Assembly: GCA_032209605.1 (NCBI GenBank) | Contig: JASFXZ010000005.1 | Span: 29,562,905-29,626,904 of the forward strand | Source of the DNA: Mactromeris polynyma | Taxonomy: Eukaryota; Mollusca; Bivalvia; Venerida; Mactridae | Reading direction: 5' to 3' | DNA: 64,000 nucleotides | In this document: positions 36,901 through 44,100 of the stretch, piece by piece | Layout: each line of letters begins with the position of its first letter | Numbering within the stretch: position 1 is the first letter of the stretch | Made by a program: the position numbers and the translations under genes | The notes under the pieces: model-generated | The model's database searches: none | What the model was told of the DNA's origin: nothing | What the model saw: the letters and a program-made list of their open reading frames with translations, nothing else

Positions 36901-39209
36901 ATTTAAAGTTCCTCTCCCGCGCGGGAGAGGAAATCCCCGGGTTTTTACTATAGGAGTTCCTCTGACGCTAACCAGCAACATGAAATATCAAAAATCGTAA
37001 AAGGGGCTGGTTTAGGGTCAGAGAAGTCTCGGATTATAGTCCATAGTGCAATCCAAATGTTGGCAATCTGGTAAAAGACTGTGTAGCTAATAATATGGAT
37101 CAATAGGCTACAAACATAAACATACAGAAAAATAGGAGTTCATAACAAGAGGAATAATCAATATTGGTCTTTCGATATATCAATATTGTTGATATTGCAC
37201 AAAAACAACGACAATCAAACAGAATGATACGAGTCGCGCGCTGTCACCTTATATAGGTAAAAAGCTCAAAAAAAATGCCCTAATTTGACAGTTTCAAATC
37301 ATCATAACTTTGGTCATAGTTGAGGTATTTTAAAAATCTGAACTGTTTTGTAAAGCTCTTTTCATGTTCTCTCTGATTATGAGATATATATAGAATTTCT
37401 AGTGCAAAACTGTTGCAAGTCCAAAAATGTCAATAAAATCAGAATTCATCATTTTACTGTGACCATAGTATTATATATGTAATTCTCATGTACTAATATG
37501 TCTATATATGGAAGAAAAGTGCAATAAAACATTTTTCAAGAAAACTGTGCAGTTTTTTCCATCTCCTGTAAAATTTTGCAAAATGTAGTTACAATAGTTT
37601 TGCACCGAGCCCGCGAGCTGTGGTTGCTAATGATAGATATAGAGATAATAGGGGACGGAAAAGATATTAGTTACCTGATCTGCATATTTGGCATTTCCAG
37701 GCTCATAATATCCATCAGCACGCTCGTTGAATCCATCATGTGACCAGTAAGAATGGTCAAAGGCAAATCTCTTTGGCTCAGATGACAAATCTTCCGGATT
37801 CTTTATTTCCGTACTCTTGCCGTTCATTGTAATGACCACCGTTGCATTTCTAGCAATCTCGCGAGAATTGTGTCAAAGGTTAAGGAGTGCATGATAATAT
37901 TTTATTAAAAGCAAGACAGATTTGGGGGGGGGGGGGCCCAGGGGTGCAGAGTCGCAGTGCATCGCCCCCATCCCCCCTCCAAAAGAAAAATATTGGCAAA
38001 CTTGTTTTAAAAGCATTAAAAATGAATGTACCTGGAACAGAAAAAATCATACCCTGTCAACATAATATTTTTATTAGGCATGGTGATACATTGAGTAACA
38101 TTTTTTCTTAAGAATAAGCAAGAAAGTGCCATTGGCTTATGGAGGGGAGGGGGGGGGCCTAGGTTCCCAGACCCCCTGAACAAGAGGCAACTGGTTGAAG
38201 TGCCCTAAAATGTAACCCCTTTATAACTTTGCCCATAACTTAATATCCTGTACACCCACACCTGAAGAGTTGAGATTATTATGAAATAATGTCTGATCGT
38301 ACGGAAATAAGACGGGTCCCACTAAAAAGTGCGACTAGGTGAGCCGAGGTGAGACGAAGTCACGAAGTGCGACGTAGCGAAAAAATACCTTTAATGCATG
38401 ATTTATGATTATAAATGAATGAAAACATACTTATATATGTTGATATATACTATATCTACCGATATATTACATTTTTTTTTAGTTTTGAATAGTTTAAAAA
38501 AATCGTCGTAAAAATCCAACTTTCGCAAAAACATGGCGGCGCTCTTGCAAATTGTGATTATCACAACGATGTTATCTGTACAGAGCGCCGCCATGTTTTG
38601 CGAAAGTTGGATTTTTACGACGATTTTTTTAAACTATTCAAAACTAAAAAAAAATGTAATATATCGGTAGATATAGTATATATCAACATATATAAGTATG
38701 TTTTCATTCATTTATAATCATAAATCATGCATTAAAGGTATTTTTTCGCTACGTCGCACTTCGTGACTTCGTCTCACCTCGGCTCACCTAGTCGCACTTT
38801 TTAGTGGGACCGAATAAGACCAGTTACCGGAATATGACAAGATAAAAATTTCTCCCTCCACTCCTATAGAGTCGGACCATTTATCTAATTAAGTTGATAT
38901 ACGGTTATAGTCCCAACTGATGTTAAAATGTGGATTTTATGGAATGAAAACAAGTGATTTTTTAATTATTTTTCTGTTAATTCATTAAATTAAATATAAT
39001 GGAATGTATGTTACACATTTAAAAGAAATCAATTCCGTAAAACGCACATTTTAACATCAGCTAAGGCTATGACCTGACATTGCCTAATTAGTTTGTGCTA
39101 TATATTAAATTAATGCATAAGAATGTCGTCCATAAATAAACTATATATATGCAAAGGATATAAATGGGCGAACTCGCACCGCCACTTTCACGTTTTCCGC
39201 CGCAGCCAT
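6960..39209 (-). CDS. kif28: Kinesin-3 family motor, KIF28/KLP-6 type (13 exons, 3' end not found)
   Basis: Exons in transcript order: 39209-39162, 37869-37675, 25067-24852, 24003-23886, 23134-23023, 22550-22443, 21613-21480, 20863-20793, 20360-20300, 19147-18983, 10476-10361, 9017-8903, 7155-6960. All junction phases agree, giving 551 codons plus two bases. The protein starts [16 protein letters not shown]. Motor landmarks: [13 protein letters not shown] (KIF28-like), P-loop GQTGSGKS at about 108-115, [11 protein letters not shown], switch I NATSSRAH at about 226-233, switch II DLAGSER at about 262-268, [11 protein letters not shown], then [12 protein letters not shown] neck/coil follows ([20 protein letters not shown]), then [17 protein letters not shown], then an FHA domain from about 487 ([22 protein letters not shown]). 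Role by family: microtubule plus-end motor for organelles, membrane or ciliary cargo. The remaining FHA and tail exons were not seen, so the gene may continue left or be truncated. Alternative: another kinesin-3 subfamily. Confidence 0.92.
7645..7997 (+). repeat. Dispersed repeat, copy paired with 9197-9545
   Basis: About 350 bp align almost end to end with 9197-9545: both begin ATCTGG.TCATCTGAAC and both end GGTAAACAAATGAACAAAAA then TGAGCATAAT. The two copies flank kinesin exon 12 in the same orientation. An inverted partial copy is at 3090-3250. Confidence 0.75.
8505..8602. mobile_element. Short foldback element, gagttctctccctttat family
   Basis: Left arm TTATCCCTTCTAGAGTTCTG, right arm AGTGAACTCCAGAAGGGATA, roughly complementary with TATGCTATGG near the centre. 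Reduced copy of the family seen in full at 10592-10785. Confidence 0.6.
9197..9545 (+). repeat. Dispersed repeat, second direct copy
   Basis: Partner of 7645-7997; same orientation, and together they bracket exon 12. No coding potential. Confidence 0.75.
10592..10785. mobile_element. Foldback MITE, full copy
   Basis: Left end CACAGGAGATTGTCATGAGTT; right end AACTGTGACAATCTTCTGTG, its inverse. Inner inverted arms GAGTTCTCTCCCTTTATCCC and GGGATAAAGGGAGAGAACTC flank a short AT-rich centre. It lies in the intron just downstream of kinesin exon 12's neighbour, exon 11. Confidence 0.75.
10790..12420. other. Intron 10 of the kinesin gene, AT-rich, nothing recognised
   Basis: No exon, RNA gene or element identified. 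A poly-T run of about 15 lies at 11156-11170. Confidence 0.4.
12427..12478. repeat. Short hairpin
   Basis: CAGTCTATCTGCTT and AAGCAGATAGACTG form a perfect 14-bp stem around a 10-base loop, with a further outer GCGA/TCGC pairing across a small internal loop. It could be a palindromic mini-element or a small RNA hairpin; no evidence of processing. Confidence 0.55.
12710..12800 (-). repeat. tRNA-like SINE fragment
   Basis: On the minus strand there is a B-box-like GGTTCGAGCC analogue (ggggGCTCGAACCTtag on the plus strand) and an eroded A-box region. Too degenerate to assign. Confidence 0.3.
13412..13818. mobile_element. Foldback MITE copy with a nested element
   Basis: Ends CACAGGGGATTGTCACGAGTT and GACAATCTCCTGTG. 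The left arm holds three tandem GTTCTCTCCCTTTATCCC-like units. A second element (13521-13752) sits inside. Confidence 0.75.
13521..13752. mobile_element. Nested TIR element CAGGGTGTTAAAA
   Basis: Begins CAGGGTGTTAAAATAG and ends CTTTTTTAACACCCTG, about a 14-bp terminal inverted repeat; 232 bp, noncoding. It interrupts the foldback element, so it arrived later. Confidence 0.65.
13910..14143. mobile_element. Foldback MITE copy
   Basis: Ends CACAGGAGTTATTCTTGAGTT and AACTCAAGACATACTCCTGTG. Both arms carry repeated TCTCCCTTTAT units in inverse orientation. It lies about 90 bp from the preceding copy. Confidence 0.7.
14346..14618 (-). mobile_element. tRNA-derived SINE
   Basis: On the minus strand the head at 14618-14544 starts GCCGCATCCGTGGTCCAGTGG (A-box region), has anticodon-loop-like CTTGTAA, and the B-box GGTTCGATTCC. 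A non-tRNA body of about 190 bp follows, with an AAAC-rich tail (AAACAAACAAAC). Likely target-site duplication CTTTCAG.TACTGAGT is present on both sides with one mismatch. The acceptor stem has mismatches, so this is a SINE and not a functional tRNA gene. Confidence 0.75.
15499..15846. mobile_element. TIR element ATATGTTTGTTTCAGG
   Basis: Left ATATGTTTGTTTCAGGTTTC; right GATTCTCGACC-side inverse ending CCTGAAACAAACATAT. Subterminal GCCCC(A)n TAGGGTAGG motifs are also inverted. About 345 bp, noncoding. Confidence 0.65.
16672..16907 (+). mobile_element. CRE-bearing MITE, copy 1
   Basis: Ends GAGTGCCGCTGTACGATTAC and CCCATAGCAGCGCTC; subterminal inverted repeat around TTGAGTGACGTCATTTCC / TTGAAAAGACGTCACTTACAG. 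A palindromic centre contains CCATATGG. Related copies at 22596, 24446 and 39831. Confidence 0.75.
17120..17755. mobile_element. Element with ACCTCAATAATAAGACC repeats, interrupted
   Basis: Internal repeated ACCACCTCAATAAtAAGACC units and right terminus GGTCGTATTATTGAGGTTTT then ACTGTA. Termini of the form TACAGTAAAACCTCAATAA resemble pogo/mariner-type ends with TA duplication (inference). A MITE at 17376-17706 is inserted in it. Related copies at 22845, 25170 and 40105. Confidence 0.55.
17376..17706. mobile_element. MITE, CAGGGCTCTAGAA family, copy 2 (nested)
   Basis: Perfect ends CAGGGCTCTAGAA and TTTCTAGAGCCCTG; 331 bp. Comparison with the uninterrupted relative near 40220 shows it sits inside the ACCTCAATAA element. 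Confidence 0.75.
18203..18293. repeat. Short inverted-repeat element
   Basis: AGAATCTTACATGAGTGCTTAT and ATAAGCACTCATGTAAGATC form an approximately 20-bp inverted repeat separated by about 45 bases. Confidence 0.6.
19224..19807. mobile_element. Foldback MITE copy with expanded left arm
   Basis: Ends GCATTGTCATGAGTTCC and GAACTCATGACAATCTCATGTG. The left arm (19250-19490) has about ten imperfect tandem units of GAGTTCTCTCCCTTTgTCCC and the right arm has one. The centre includes a segment (19608-19735) shared with 23144-23243. Confidence 0.7.
20365..20630. repeat. Degenerate ~36-bp minisatellite beside exon 9
   Basis: Seven diverged units of the form aaggactttatttTCAGctaaaattgaccaatc, starting within 10 bp of the exon 9 acceptor. 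Confidence 0.65.
21225..21490. repeat. 132-bp tandem duplication covering the exon 7 donor
   Basis: Two copies 132 bp apart share GATACATATTGCAATATGTT, GTATTGCAATATATTGTGG and CACTGAACACTCATTAT. Each ends with the last bases of exon 7 and its splice donor region (AAGTTGTGGGTA on the minus strand). Confidence 0.75.
22238..22290 (+). repeat. Single unit related to the 60-bp satellite
   Basis: GGGAGCAAGTAAAAAAGTAG and GTAGGAAAAGTATGG match the last unit and right edge of the array at 33438-34350. Confidence 0.45.
22380..22432. repeat. Fragment of the foldback MITE beside exon 6
   Basis: Two GATAAAGGGAGAGAACT-type units end within about 10 bp of the exon 6 splice donor. Confidence 0.55.
22596..22788 (+). 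mobile_element. CRE-bearing MITE, copy 2
   Basis: Starts GAGCGCCG then TTATTTCCAGAAAACGTCA, with a deletion in the left end; finishes AGAGGTTGTAAATCCCATAG then CAGCCCTC. Same interior as 16672-16907. Confidence 0.7.
22845..23012. mobile_element. ACCTCAATAA element fragment
   Basis: Contains CAACCTCTCTTCAAAAAC, ACCTCAATAACAAGACCACC and TCCTATTATTGAGGTATCAC, ending about 10 bp from the exon 5 donor. Confidence 0.5.
24446..24684 (+). mobile_element. CRE-bearing MITE, best-preserved copy
   Basis: Left GAGCGCCGCTGTACGATTTC and right inverse ending CATAGCAGCGCTC form terminal inverted repeats of about 45 bp with few mismatches. TGACGTCA palindromes lie at 24481-24488 and 24641-24648. 239 bp, noncoding. 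Confidence 0.8.
25160..25440. repeat. Tandem GAGTGAGAACCTCTCTT array and relic
   Basis: About eight units of (TTGAGTGAGAACCTCTC), 19-24 bp each, next to kinesin exon 3. It then decays into AACAACCTCCC sequence related to the ACCTCAATAA element. Confidence 0.6.
25475..25637. mobile_element. MITE, CAGGGCTCTAGAAAT family, copy 3 (internally deleted)
   Basis: Ends CAGGGCTCTAGAAATT and GGATTTCTTCAGAGCCCTG; the centre is shorter than in the other two copies. Confidence 0.65.
26095..26255 (+). repeat. Second single-copy relative of the satellite's parent element
   Basis: Shares GGGAACACCACATACATAAA-like, CAACAAAACCTTAGGCACT-like and GTATGGGAATAGGGATGCAAGG segments with the satellite's left flank at 26430-26560, but has only one unit. 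It lies about 300 bp from the array. Confidence 0.6.
26551..29316 (+). repeat. 42-bp satellite, 66 units in perfect register
   Basis: The unit begins ACATGTGTGGGAACATAGG and ends GGGGGTAA, 42 bp. From 26551 to 29281 is exactly 65 x 42, then a last partial unit, with no indel. Because 42 is divisible by 3 the unit stays open in several frames, producing spurious repeat proteins on both strands. Left-edge units carry ACACGTGT and alternate GTAGG/GTGGG; interior units are homogenised with point variants (GGGGAT, GTGAGG). It sits in kinesin intron 2. Confidence 0.97.
29330..31660. other. Kinesin intron 2, no gene recognised
   Basis: AT-rich sequence without exon signals. A C-run of nine lies near 29797. 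A weak B-box-like stretch (ATGGGTTTGAGCCC) near 31200 suggests an old SINE. Confidence 0.4.
31685..31940 (+). mobile_element. Retroposed 3' UTR-like insertion with poly-A tail
   Basis: AAAAAGGCCTGGCTTA occurs at 31669-31684 and again directly after the poly-A at 31936-31951, a target-site duplication of about 16 bp. The insert is roughly 230 bp, AT-rich, carries AATAAA at 31906-31911 and then about 25 A. This is the signature of LINE-machinery retroposition of an mRNA end. The source gene was not recognised. Confidence 0.75.
32252..32474. mobile_element. TIR element CAGGGATTTCCCT
   Basis: Left CAGGGATTTCCCT, right AGGGAAAACCCTG. A possible 6-bp duplication CATGGT lies directly outside each end. 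hAT-like termini (inference). The interior has GGACCC-type short repeats. Confidence 0.6.
33438..34350 (+). repeat. 60-bp satellite, about 15 units
   Basis: The unit contains AGGGTCGGTAGGGCTCTTTC, AAGACAAAGTAGGG and TTAGGGAGCAGGTAAAAAAG, 59-61 bp with small A-run and G-run indels. Unit variants differ in GGTTGG/GGTCGG. Long frames seen here on the minus strand are repeat artefacts. Kinesin intron 2. Confidence 0.93.
34996..35495. mobile_element. Foldback element split by a SINE
   Basis: Left arm 34996-35082 and right arm 35408-35495 are near-perfect inverse copies (GTAAAATACATGTAACTAAG, TATCTAGTATTTCATTATAA, GATTGTGTCATGGAGTATTA). A SINE (35107-35400) lies at the centre. Confidence 0.75.
35107..35400 (+). 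mobile_element. tRNA-derived SINE with conserved central domain
   Basis: Head at 35111-35184: A-box AGTGGTCCAGTGG, anticodon-loop-like CTTGTAA, B-box GGTTCGATTCC. Body includes AGTCTTTCGGACGAGACTTT and ACCGAGGTCCGGTGT, a central domain type shared by several animal SINEs (from memory, to be checked). Perfect 13-bp target duplication ACAGCTTTATAAT at 35094-35106 and 35401-35413 shows a fairly young insertion. Confidence 0.88.
35680..35895 (-). repeat. Two old tRNA-like SINE fragments
   Basis: On the minus strand, GGGATGCGCAGTGGTTGAAG with GAGTTCGAGCCCC (35755-35690), and a second weaker copy with GTGGTTGAAGGGTACAGTAT and GTGAGTTCAAATTC (35885-35815). Confidence 0.45.
36478..37037. mobile_element. 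560-bp TIR element ATAATCCGAGACTTCTC
   Basis: Ends ATAATCCGAGACTTCTCTGA and the exact inverse, followed by a second subterminal inverted pair (AACTCCTATAGTAAAAACCC at about 36544 and its inverse at about 36935). Target duplication AGTCCAT at 36471-36477 and 37038-37044. No coding region. Confidence 0.8.
37870..39161 (-). other. AT-AC (U12-type) intron 1 of the kinesin gene
   Basis: After codon 16 (TTT) the intron begins ATATCCTTTGC, the U12 AT-AC donor consensus. It ends ACTCCTTAACCTTTGACAC, with the near-perfect U12 branch site TCCTTAAC 7 bases before the terminal AC. Joining TTT to AATTCTCGCGAG gives [14 protein letters not shown], the expected kinesin N-terminus, in phase 0. No GT-AG alternative preserves this sequence. 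Confidence 0.85.
38314..38812. mobile_element. 499-bp near-perfect palindromic hairpin element
   Basis: Left arm 38314-38545 and right arm 38582-38812 are inverse copies differing only at the terminal base and by a one-base A-run change; spacer 36 bp. Ends GGGTCCCACTAAAAAGTGCG / inverse of CGGTCCCACTAAAAAGTGCG. Target duplication AATAAGAC at 38306-38313 and 38813-38820. Lies inside the kinesin AT-AC intron. Confidence 0.92.
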
Positions 39210-39830
39210 CTCTTGCAATATCCTCCAATTGCCGTGAATAAAATAACCTGCTTACAAATTTATCACACCGAAACAACTTCAGAGAGTTTATTCCAAAACA
39301 ATTTGTTCACTGTCACTCTGCTTTTAGCCTCCAAAAATATTTGACAGTTGCGAAATGAAATCCTGTGTCGAAATCATGTATACCCTGAACGTCACTTCCG
39401 TAAACAAACATAATTATTTATAGCAACGCGTCGCCGTAATGGAACGAAACGGTGTCAATTTACCAAAAACCGAAACGATGTCAATCAACAATCTCCTACG
39501 CAGTGGTCTCCCTTTACAAGTACAGACCATTTCGTTTATTTCATTCTTATTTTAATATTAGATATTTACATTGTTGTGTTTATGTCTAATGTAGTCTGTA
39601 AAATTAAGAAATAGACAGAAAAAAGACAATAAGACTGCGTTTTCAAGTAATCCGTCATTTATCACATATCTTTAACAATATGTTAACACAAATCTGTGCT
39701 TGTTATACGTACATGTATTCTATTGGAAACATATTAAAATATTCCTCGTACATGGATAGTTCTGCTTAGTATACGAATCACTGTTCACTGCATATGTAAC
39801 AACGCAGTAAATTATTTATATAATACTATT

Positions 39831-40073
39831 CTCGGATTTACAACCTATTCTGTAAGTGACGTCATTTCAAGAAATGCAACATGTGATGTCACTATTTGCT
39901 AGAAGGAAACAATATTTACTCCATACGGTCACTTCGTTTTCATATTGCCATATGGGGCAAATATTGCTTACTGTCAGTACGTTTTATGGAAATGTACATG
40001 GTGACGTCACATGTGACGTTTTCTGGGAATGACGTCACTTACAGAAGAGGTTGGAAATCGTACAGCGGCGCTC
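39831..40073 (-). mobile_element. CRE-bearing MITE, copy 4, upstream of the kinesin gene
   Basis: Inverted relative to the other three copies; right end TTGGAAATCGTACAGCGGCG then CTC. Contains TGACGTCA at 39857-39864, 40002-40009 and 40030-40037. About 620 bp upstream of the kinesin start codon. Confidence 0.75.
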
Positions 40074-40104
40074 ATATGTATACATACTCGTACCTGCATT
40101 AAAA

Positions 40105-40278
40105 CAGCACTGAAAGACCACCTCAATAAGAAGACCACCTCAAAATTTAAAAACACAATGTTCAAGTCCATTTTCCCTATTTTGCTCTTAAATCAACCAT
40201 AATATTAAAACCACCTCAATAAGAAGACCAGTTTTTAAGGGTCCCAAGGATGGTCGTCTTATTGAGTTTTTACTGTAT
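40105..40278. mobile_element. ACCTCAATAA element, uninterrupted copy
   Basis: ACCACCTCAATAAGAAGACC units and right end GGTCGTCTTATTGAGTTTTT then ACTGTA. Useful as the empty-site reference for 17120-17755. Confidence 0.55.
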
Positions 40279-40751
40279 CAGAGGCCTGTTGGTCTCTAGC
40301 GGGCAATGACCAAATATGGTATTATCTCACGGAAATATACGGAAAGTGGCGGCCACAGTCGGAGTCTAGTGGCGGGAAATACTCGAATCGTGGATACTCT
40401 TTCTTTCGGAGGTTTATACCGTTGATGAAAGACACGTTACACTTTGCTTATTGCAATTTTCACGACTCAAAGCGATATCGAGACGTATATAGTTGCTTAA
40501 AGTGTACTGTGTGTGAGATCTGCCCTCATTTCTTCCTGGCATTAGTCTGTTTGAGCACATAGTTTCTCTTACTTAGAAGATTTGGTTTTGCGGAATATTT
40601 GTATTGTATTTTCGCGATCCTTTCTTTTTGTGCTCAAAAAATCGTTCTGTAGATTATATTGCTCTGAATAAGGCCTCTGCCTTATACCGGACGTCCGAAT
40701 CTGTGATTGGGATCATTTCGTTTGTTGTTAGATTAGTGTAAAAGCTCTGGA

Positions 40752-41065
40752 ATAGGTGACTACCTACTTTTGGGGTAAGAACTTTTTGTTTTGACAAATT
40801 ATTGTTGATTTTGTTTTCTTTAGACTATTGTTGATTCTGTTTGCTTTACAATAGGTACCTACCTACTTTGGGGCGTGAGAATCAGTTACTAATCATTAAG
40901 ATCAGTTTGTTTTGTGATTAAGATTAGTTAATCGTTTTGGACTAGGCTGCTACCTACTTCCAGACGTGAGAATAGTTTGTTTTGTTTTTGATATTGTATT
41001 GATATTTAATTATTAAAGATTCTGACTTCTCAGTAGTAGGCTGCTACCTACTTTCTGGTGTGAGA
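40752..41065 (+). repeat. Four-copy ~94-bp tandem repeat upstream of the SGNH/transposase gene
   Basis: The core CTACCTACTTt....GTGAGAAT recurs at about 40760, 40859, 40950 and 41044, with spacings of 99, 91 and 94 bp. The last copy ends about 65 bp before the start codon, so the array is probably 5' UTR or promoter. Confidence 0.65.
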
Positions 41066-41126
41066 ATTGATATAAGCTTTGAATTTCTGATCTTTTACTG
41101 GCTTTCTATAGTAGATTTGATACAGT

Positions 41127-44100
41127 ATGGATTATGTTGATCGGTTGGAGGAAGTTTTAGTTTCAGGTTTTCCGTTAGCATTGGTTGCTGGTGATTCCAA
41201 TGTTCATCGAATCAACAATGTTGTGGATGAAGATGCAACAATAGAGTGTCTACCCGTCTCTGGTGAGTCTGTTTAATCTTTTTGAATCTATTGCAAATGG
41301 TTTTTACTTAACCACCACCAACACCACCAATTGCGTTAAGAGGGGGCATATATAGATTTGTCATCTGTCAAATTGTTTGTCTCCAATTTGTTGCATTTAA
41401 CTTTAGTAGTGTTTGAGCTACCATTACACTGTTCATTCATCAAACTAAACAGGAATATTAGTCTGCATCTGTAGTTACTAGGGGTGCAACGATACAGCCA
41501 ACCCGTATTGCGATATGTATCGCAATACATTACACACTTTTATGTAAAGAAAAACACAATGAAACTGAACCCATAGATTTATTTCCTTGTAGCTATAGCA
41601 TCAAAATCAAACAGGAATCAAAGGGAAACACTGAAGGCGGCATTGCCTTATACATCGGTTGGCTGTGGTGGCAACTTTTTGATGTCTCTACAAACGGCGA
41701 CCCATTTGATCTAAGATACTAGACATTCTAAAAGATGTAGCGGTCTTCAATAGTTTTAAAAGTCGGCTACATTGTTTGCAATATGTGCTGAAATATTAGA
41801 TAAAATATCGCAATACAGGGAAGTCGTACCACAATACGTATTGGCCAGACGCTGTATTGCAATATACCGGTACCGGTATATTGTTGCACCACTAGTAGTT
41901 ACCCAGCGTCTGCTTCGAGAGTGAAAGGTCCTCTGTCAAATCTCAGGTCGCAACAATACCACACAGTTATTTAAAATGGCACTGCAGGTAACTGGTAAAT
42001 ATTCCGTGTTTAATACTCATCATAGGTTAGTTCAAGGTAAATGCTCGTTCAACAGATTTGTAAAGATACCATTTTTGAAAACTGCTCTTGTTCATTGTAT
42101 AATTATTGCTTAATTTCATAATTTGTAGGAGCTAGATACATTGATGATAAGAAAATGTTCAGGAATCAGCTGAGTGTGTGTTTGAAGAAGGTCAGCTACA
42201 AACAACTGTACTTGTTCCTGGGATCCAATGATGTGCTGAACAATGATATTTTGTTCTACAGGTTGGTTATATAAGCACTACTTTGCTGATGTTTGATTGC
42301 CTTTTTTGCATTGAACTGTTATTTCTCAATCAACCAGATTTTGTTTTGATCTTCATGAACAGCTGATCTTAATATTTCTCTATTTATGATTTCTAAGAAG
42401 AAATTTGAAATTAGGTAACCTCATGATTTCAATTACCAAGCAGAGACTGAAACATGAATGAGTCCTGTTAATCATTAATGCTGTATTATTGTATCACCCT
42501 TATTTCATGACTGACTGACTGACTGACTGACTGACTGACTGACTGACTGACTGACTGACTGACTGACTGACTGACTGACTGACTGACTGACTGACTGACT
42601 GACTGACTGACTGACTGACTGACTGACTGACTGACTGACTGACTGACTGACTGACTGACTGACTGACTGACTGACTGACTGACTGACTGACTGACTGACT
42701 GACTGACTGACTGACTGACTGACTGACTGACTGACTGACTGACTGACTGACTGACTGACTGACTGACTGACTGACTGACTGACTGACTGACTGACTGACT
42801 GACTGACTGACTGACTGACTGACTGACTGACTGACTGACTGACTGACTGACTGACTGACTGACTGACTGACTGACTGACTGACTGACTGACTGACTGACT
42901 GACTGACTGACTGACTGACTGACTGACTGACTGACTGACTGACTGACTGACTGACTGACTGACTGACTGACTGACTGACTGACTGACTGACTGACTGACT
43001 GACTGACTGACTGACTGACTGACTGACTGACTGACTGACTGACTGACTGACTGACTGACTGACTGACTGACTGACTGACTGACTGACTGACTGACTGACT
43101 GACTGACTGACTGACTGACTGACTGACTGACTGACTGACTGACTGACTGACTGACTGACTGACTGACTGACTGACTGACTGACTGACTGACTGACTGACT
43201 GACTGACTGACTGACTGACTGACTGACTGACTGACTGACTGACTGACTGACTGACTGACTGACTGACTGACTGACTGACTGACTGACTGACTGACTGACT
43301 GACTGACTGACTGACTGACTGACTGACTGACTGACTGACTGACTGACTGACTGACTGACTGACTGACTGACTGACTGACTGACTGACTGACTGACTGACT
43401 GACTGACTGACTGACTGACTGACTGACTGACTGACTGACTGACTGACTGACTGACTGACTGACTGACTGACTGACTGACTGACTGACTGACTGACTGACT
43501 GACTGACTGACTGACTGACTGACTGACTGACTGACTGACTGACTGACTGACTGACTGACTGACTGACTGACTGACTGACTGACTGACTGACTGACTGACT
43601 GACTGACTGACTGACTGACTGACTGACTGACTGACTGACTGACTGACTGACTGACTGACTGACTGACTGACTGACTGACTGACTGACTGACTGACTGACT
43701 GACTGACTGACTGACTGACTGACTGACTGACTGACTGACTGACTGACTGACTGACTGACTGACTGACTGACTGACTGACTGACTGACTGACTGACTGACT
43801 GACTGACTGACTGACTGACTGACTGACTGACTGACTGACTGACTGACTGACTGACTGACTGACTGACTGACTGACTGACTGACTGACTGACTGACTGACT
43901 GACTGACTGACTGACTGACTGACTGACTGACTGACTGACTGACTGACTGACTGACTGACTGACTGACTGACTGACTGACTGACTGACTGACTGACTGACT
44001 GACTGACTGACTGCTTTCACTATTAATTATTTCCTCATATATTTTTTATGGTAACTAATGAAGGAAATATTGTGCAAATTTAGGAATGTGACTGAGGTGT

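Larger units (their letters stand above)
39210..41126. promoter_or_regulatory. Head-to-head intergenic region
   Basis: The kinesin ATG (minus, 39209) and the SGNH/transposase gene ATG (plus, 41127) point away from each other, 1.9 kb apart. The region holds a CRE-bearing MITE, an ACCTCAATAA element and a four-copy ~94-bp repeat. No unambiguous TATA box was assigned for either gene. Confidence 0.4.

Noticed and set aside
42500..44020. 506-codon Ser-Val-Ser-Gln repeat frame
   Set aside because: Artefact of the GACT microsatellite; no start context, domain or splice support.
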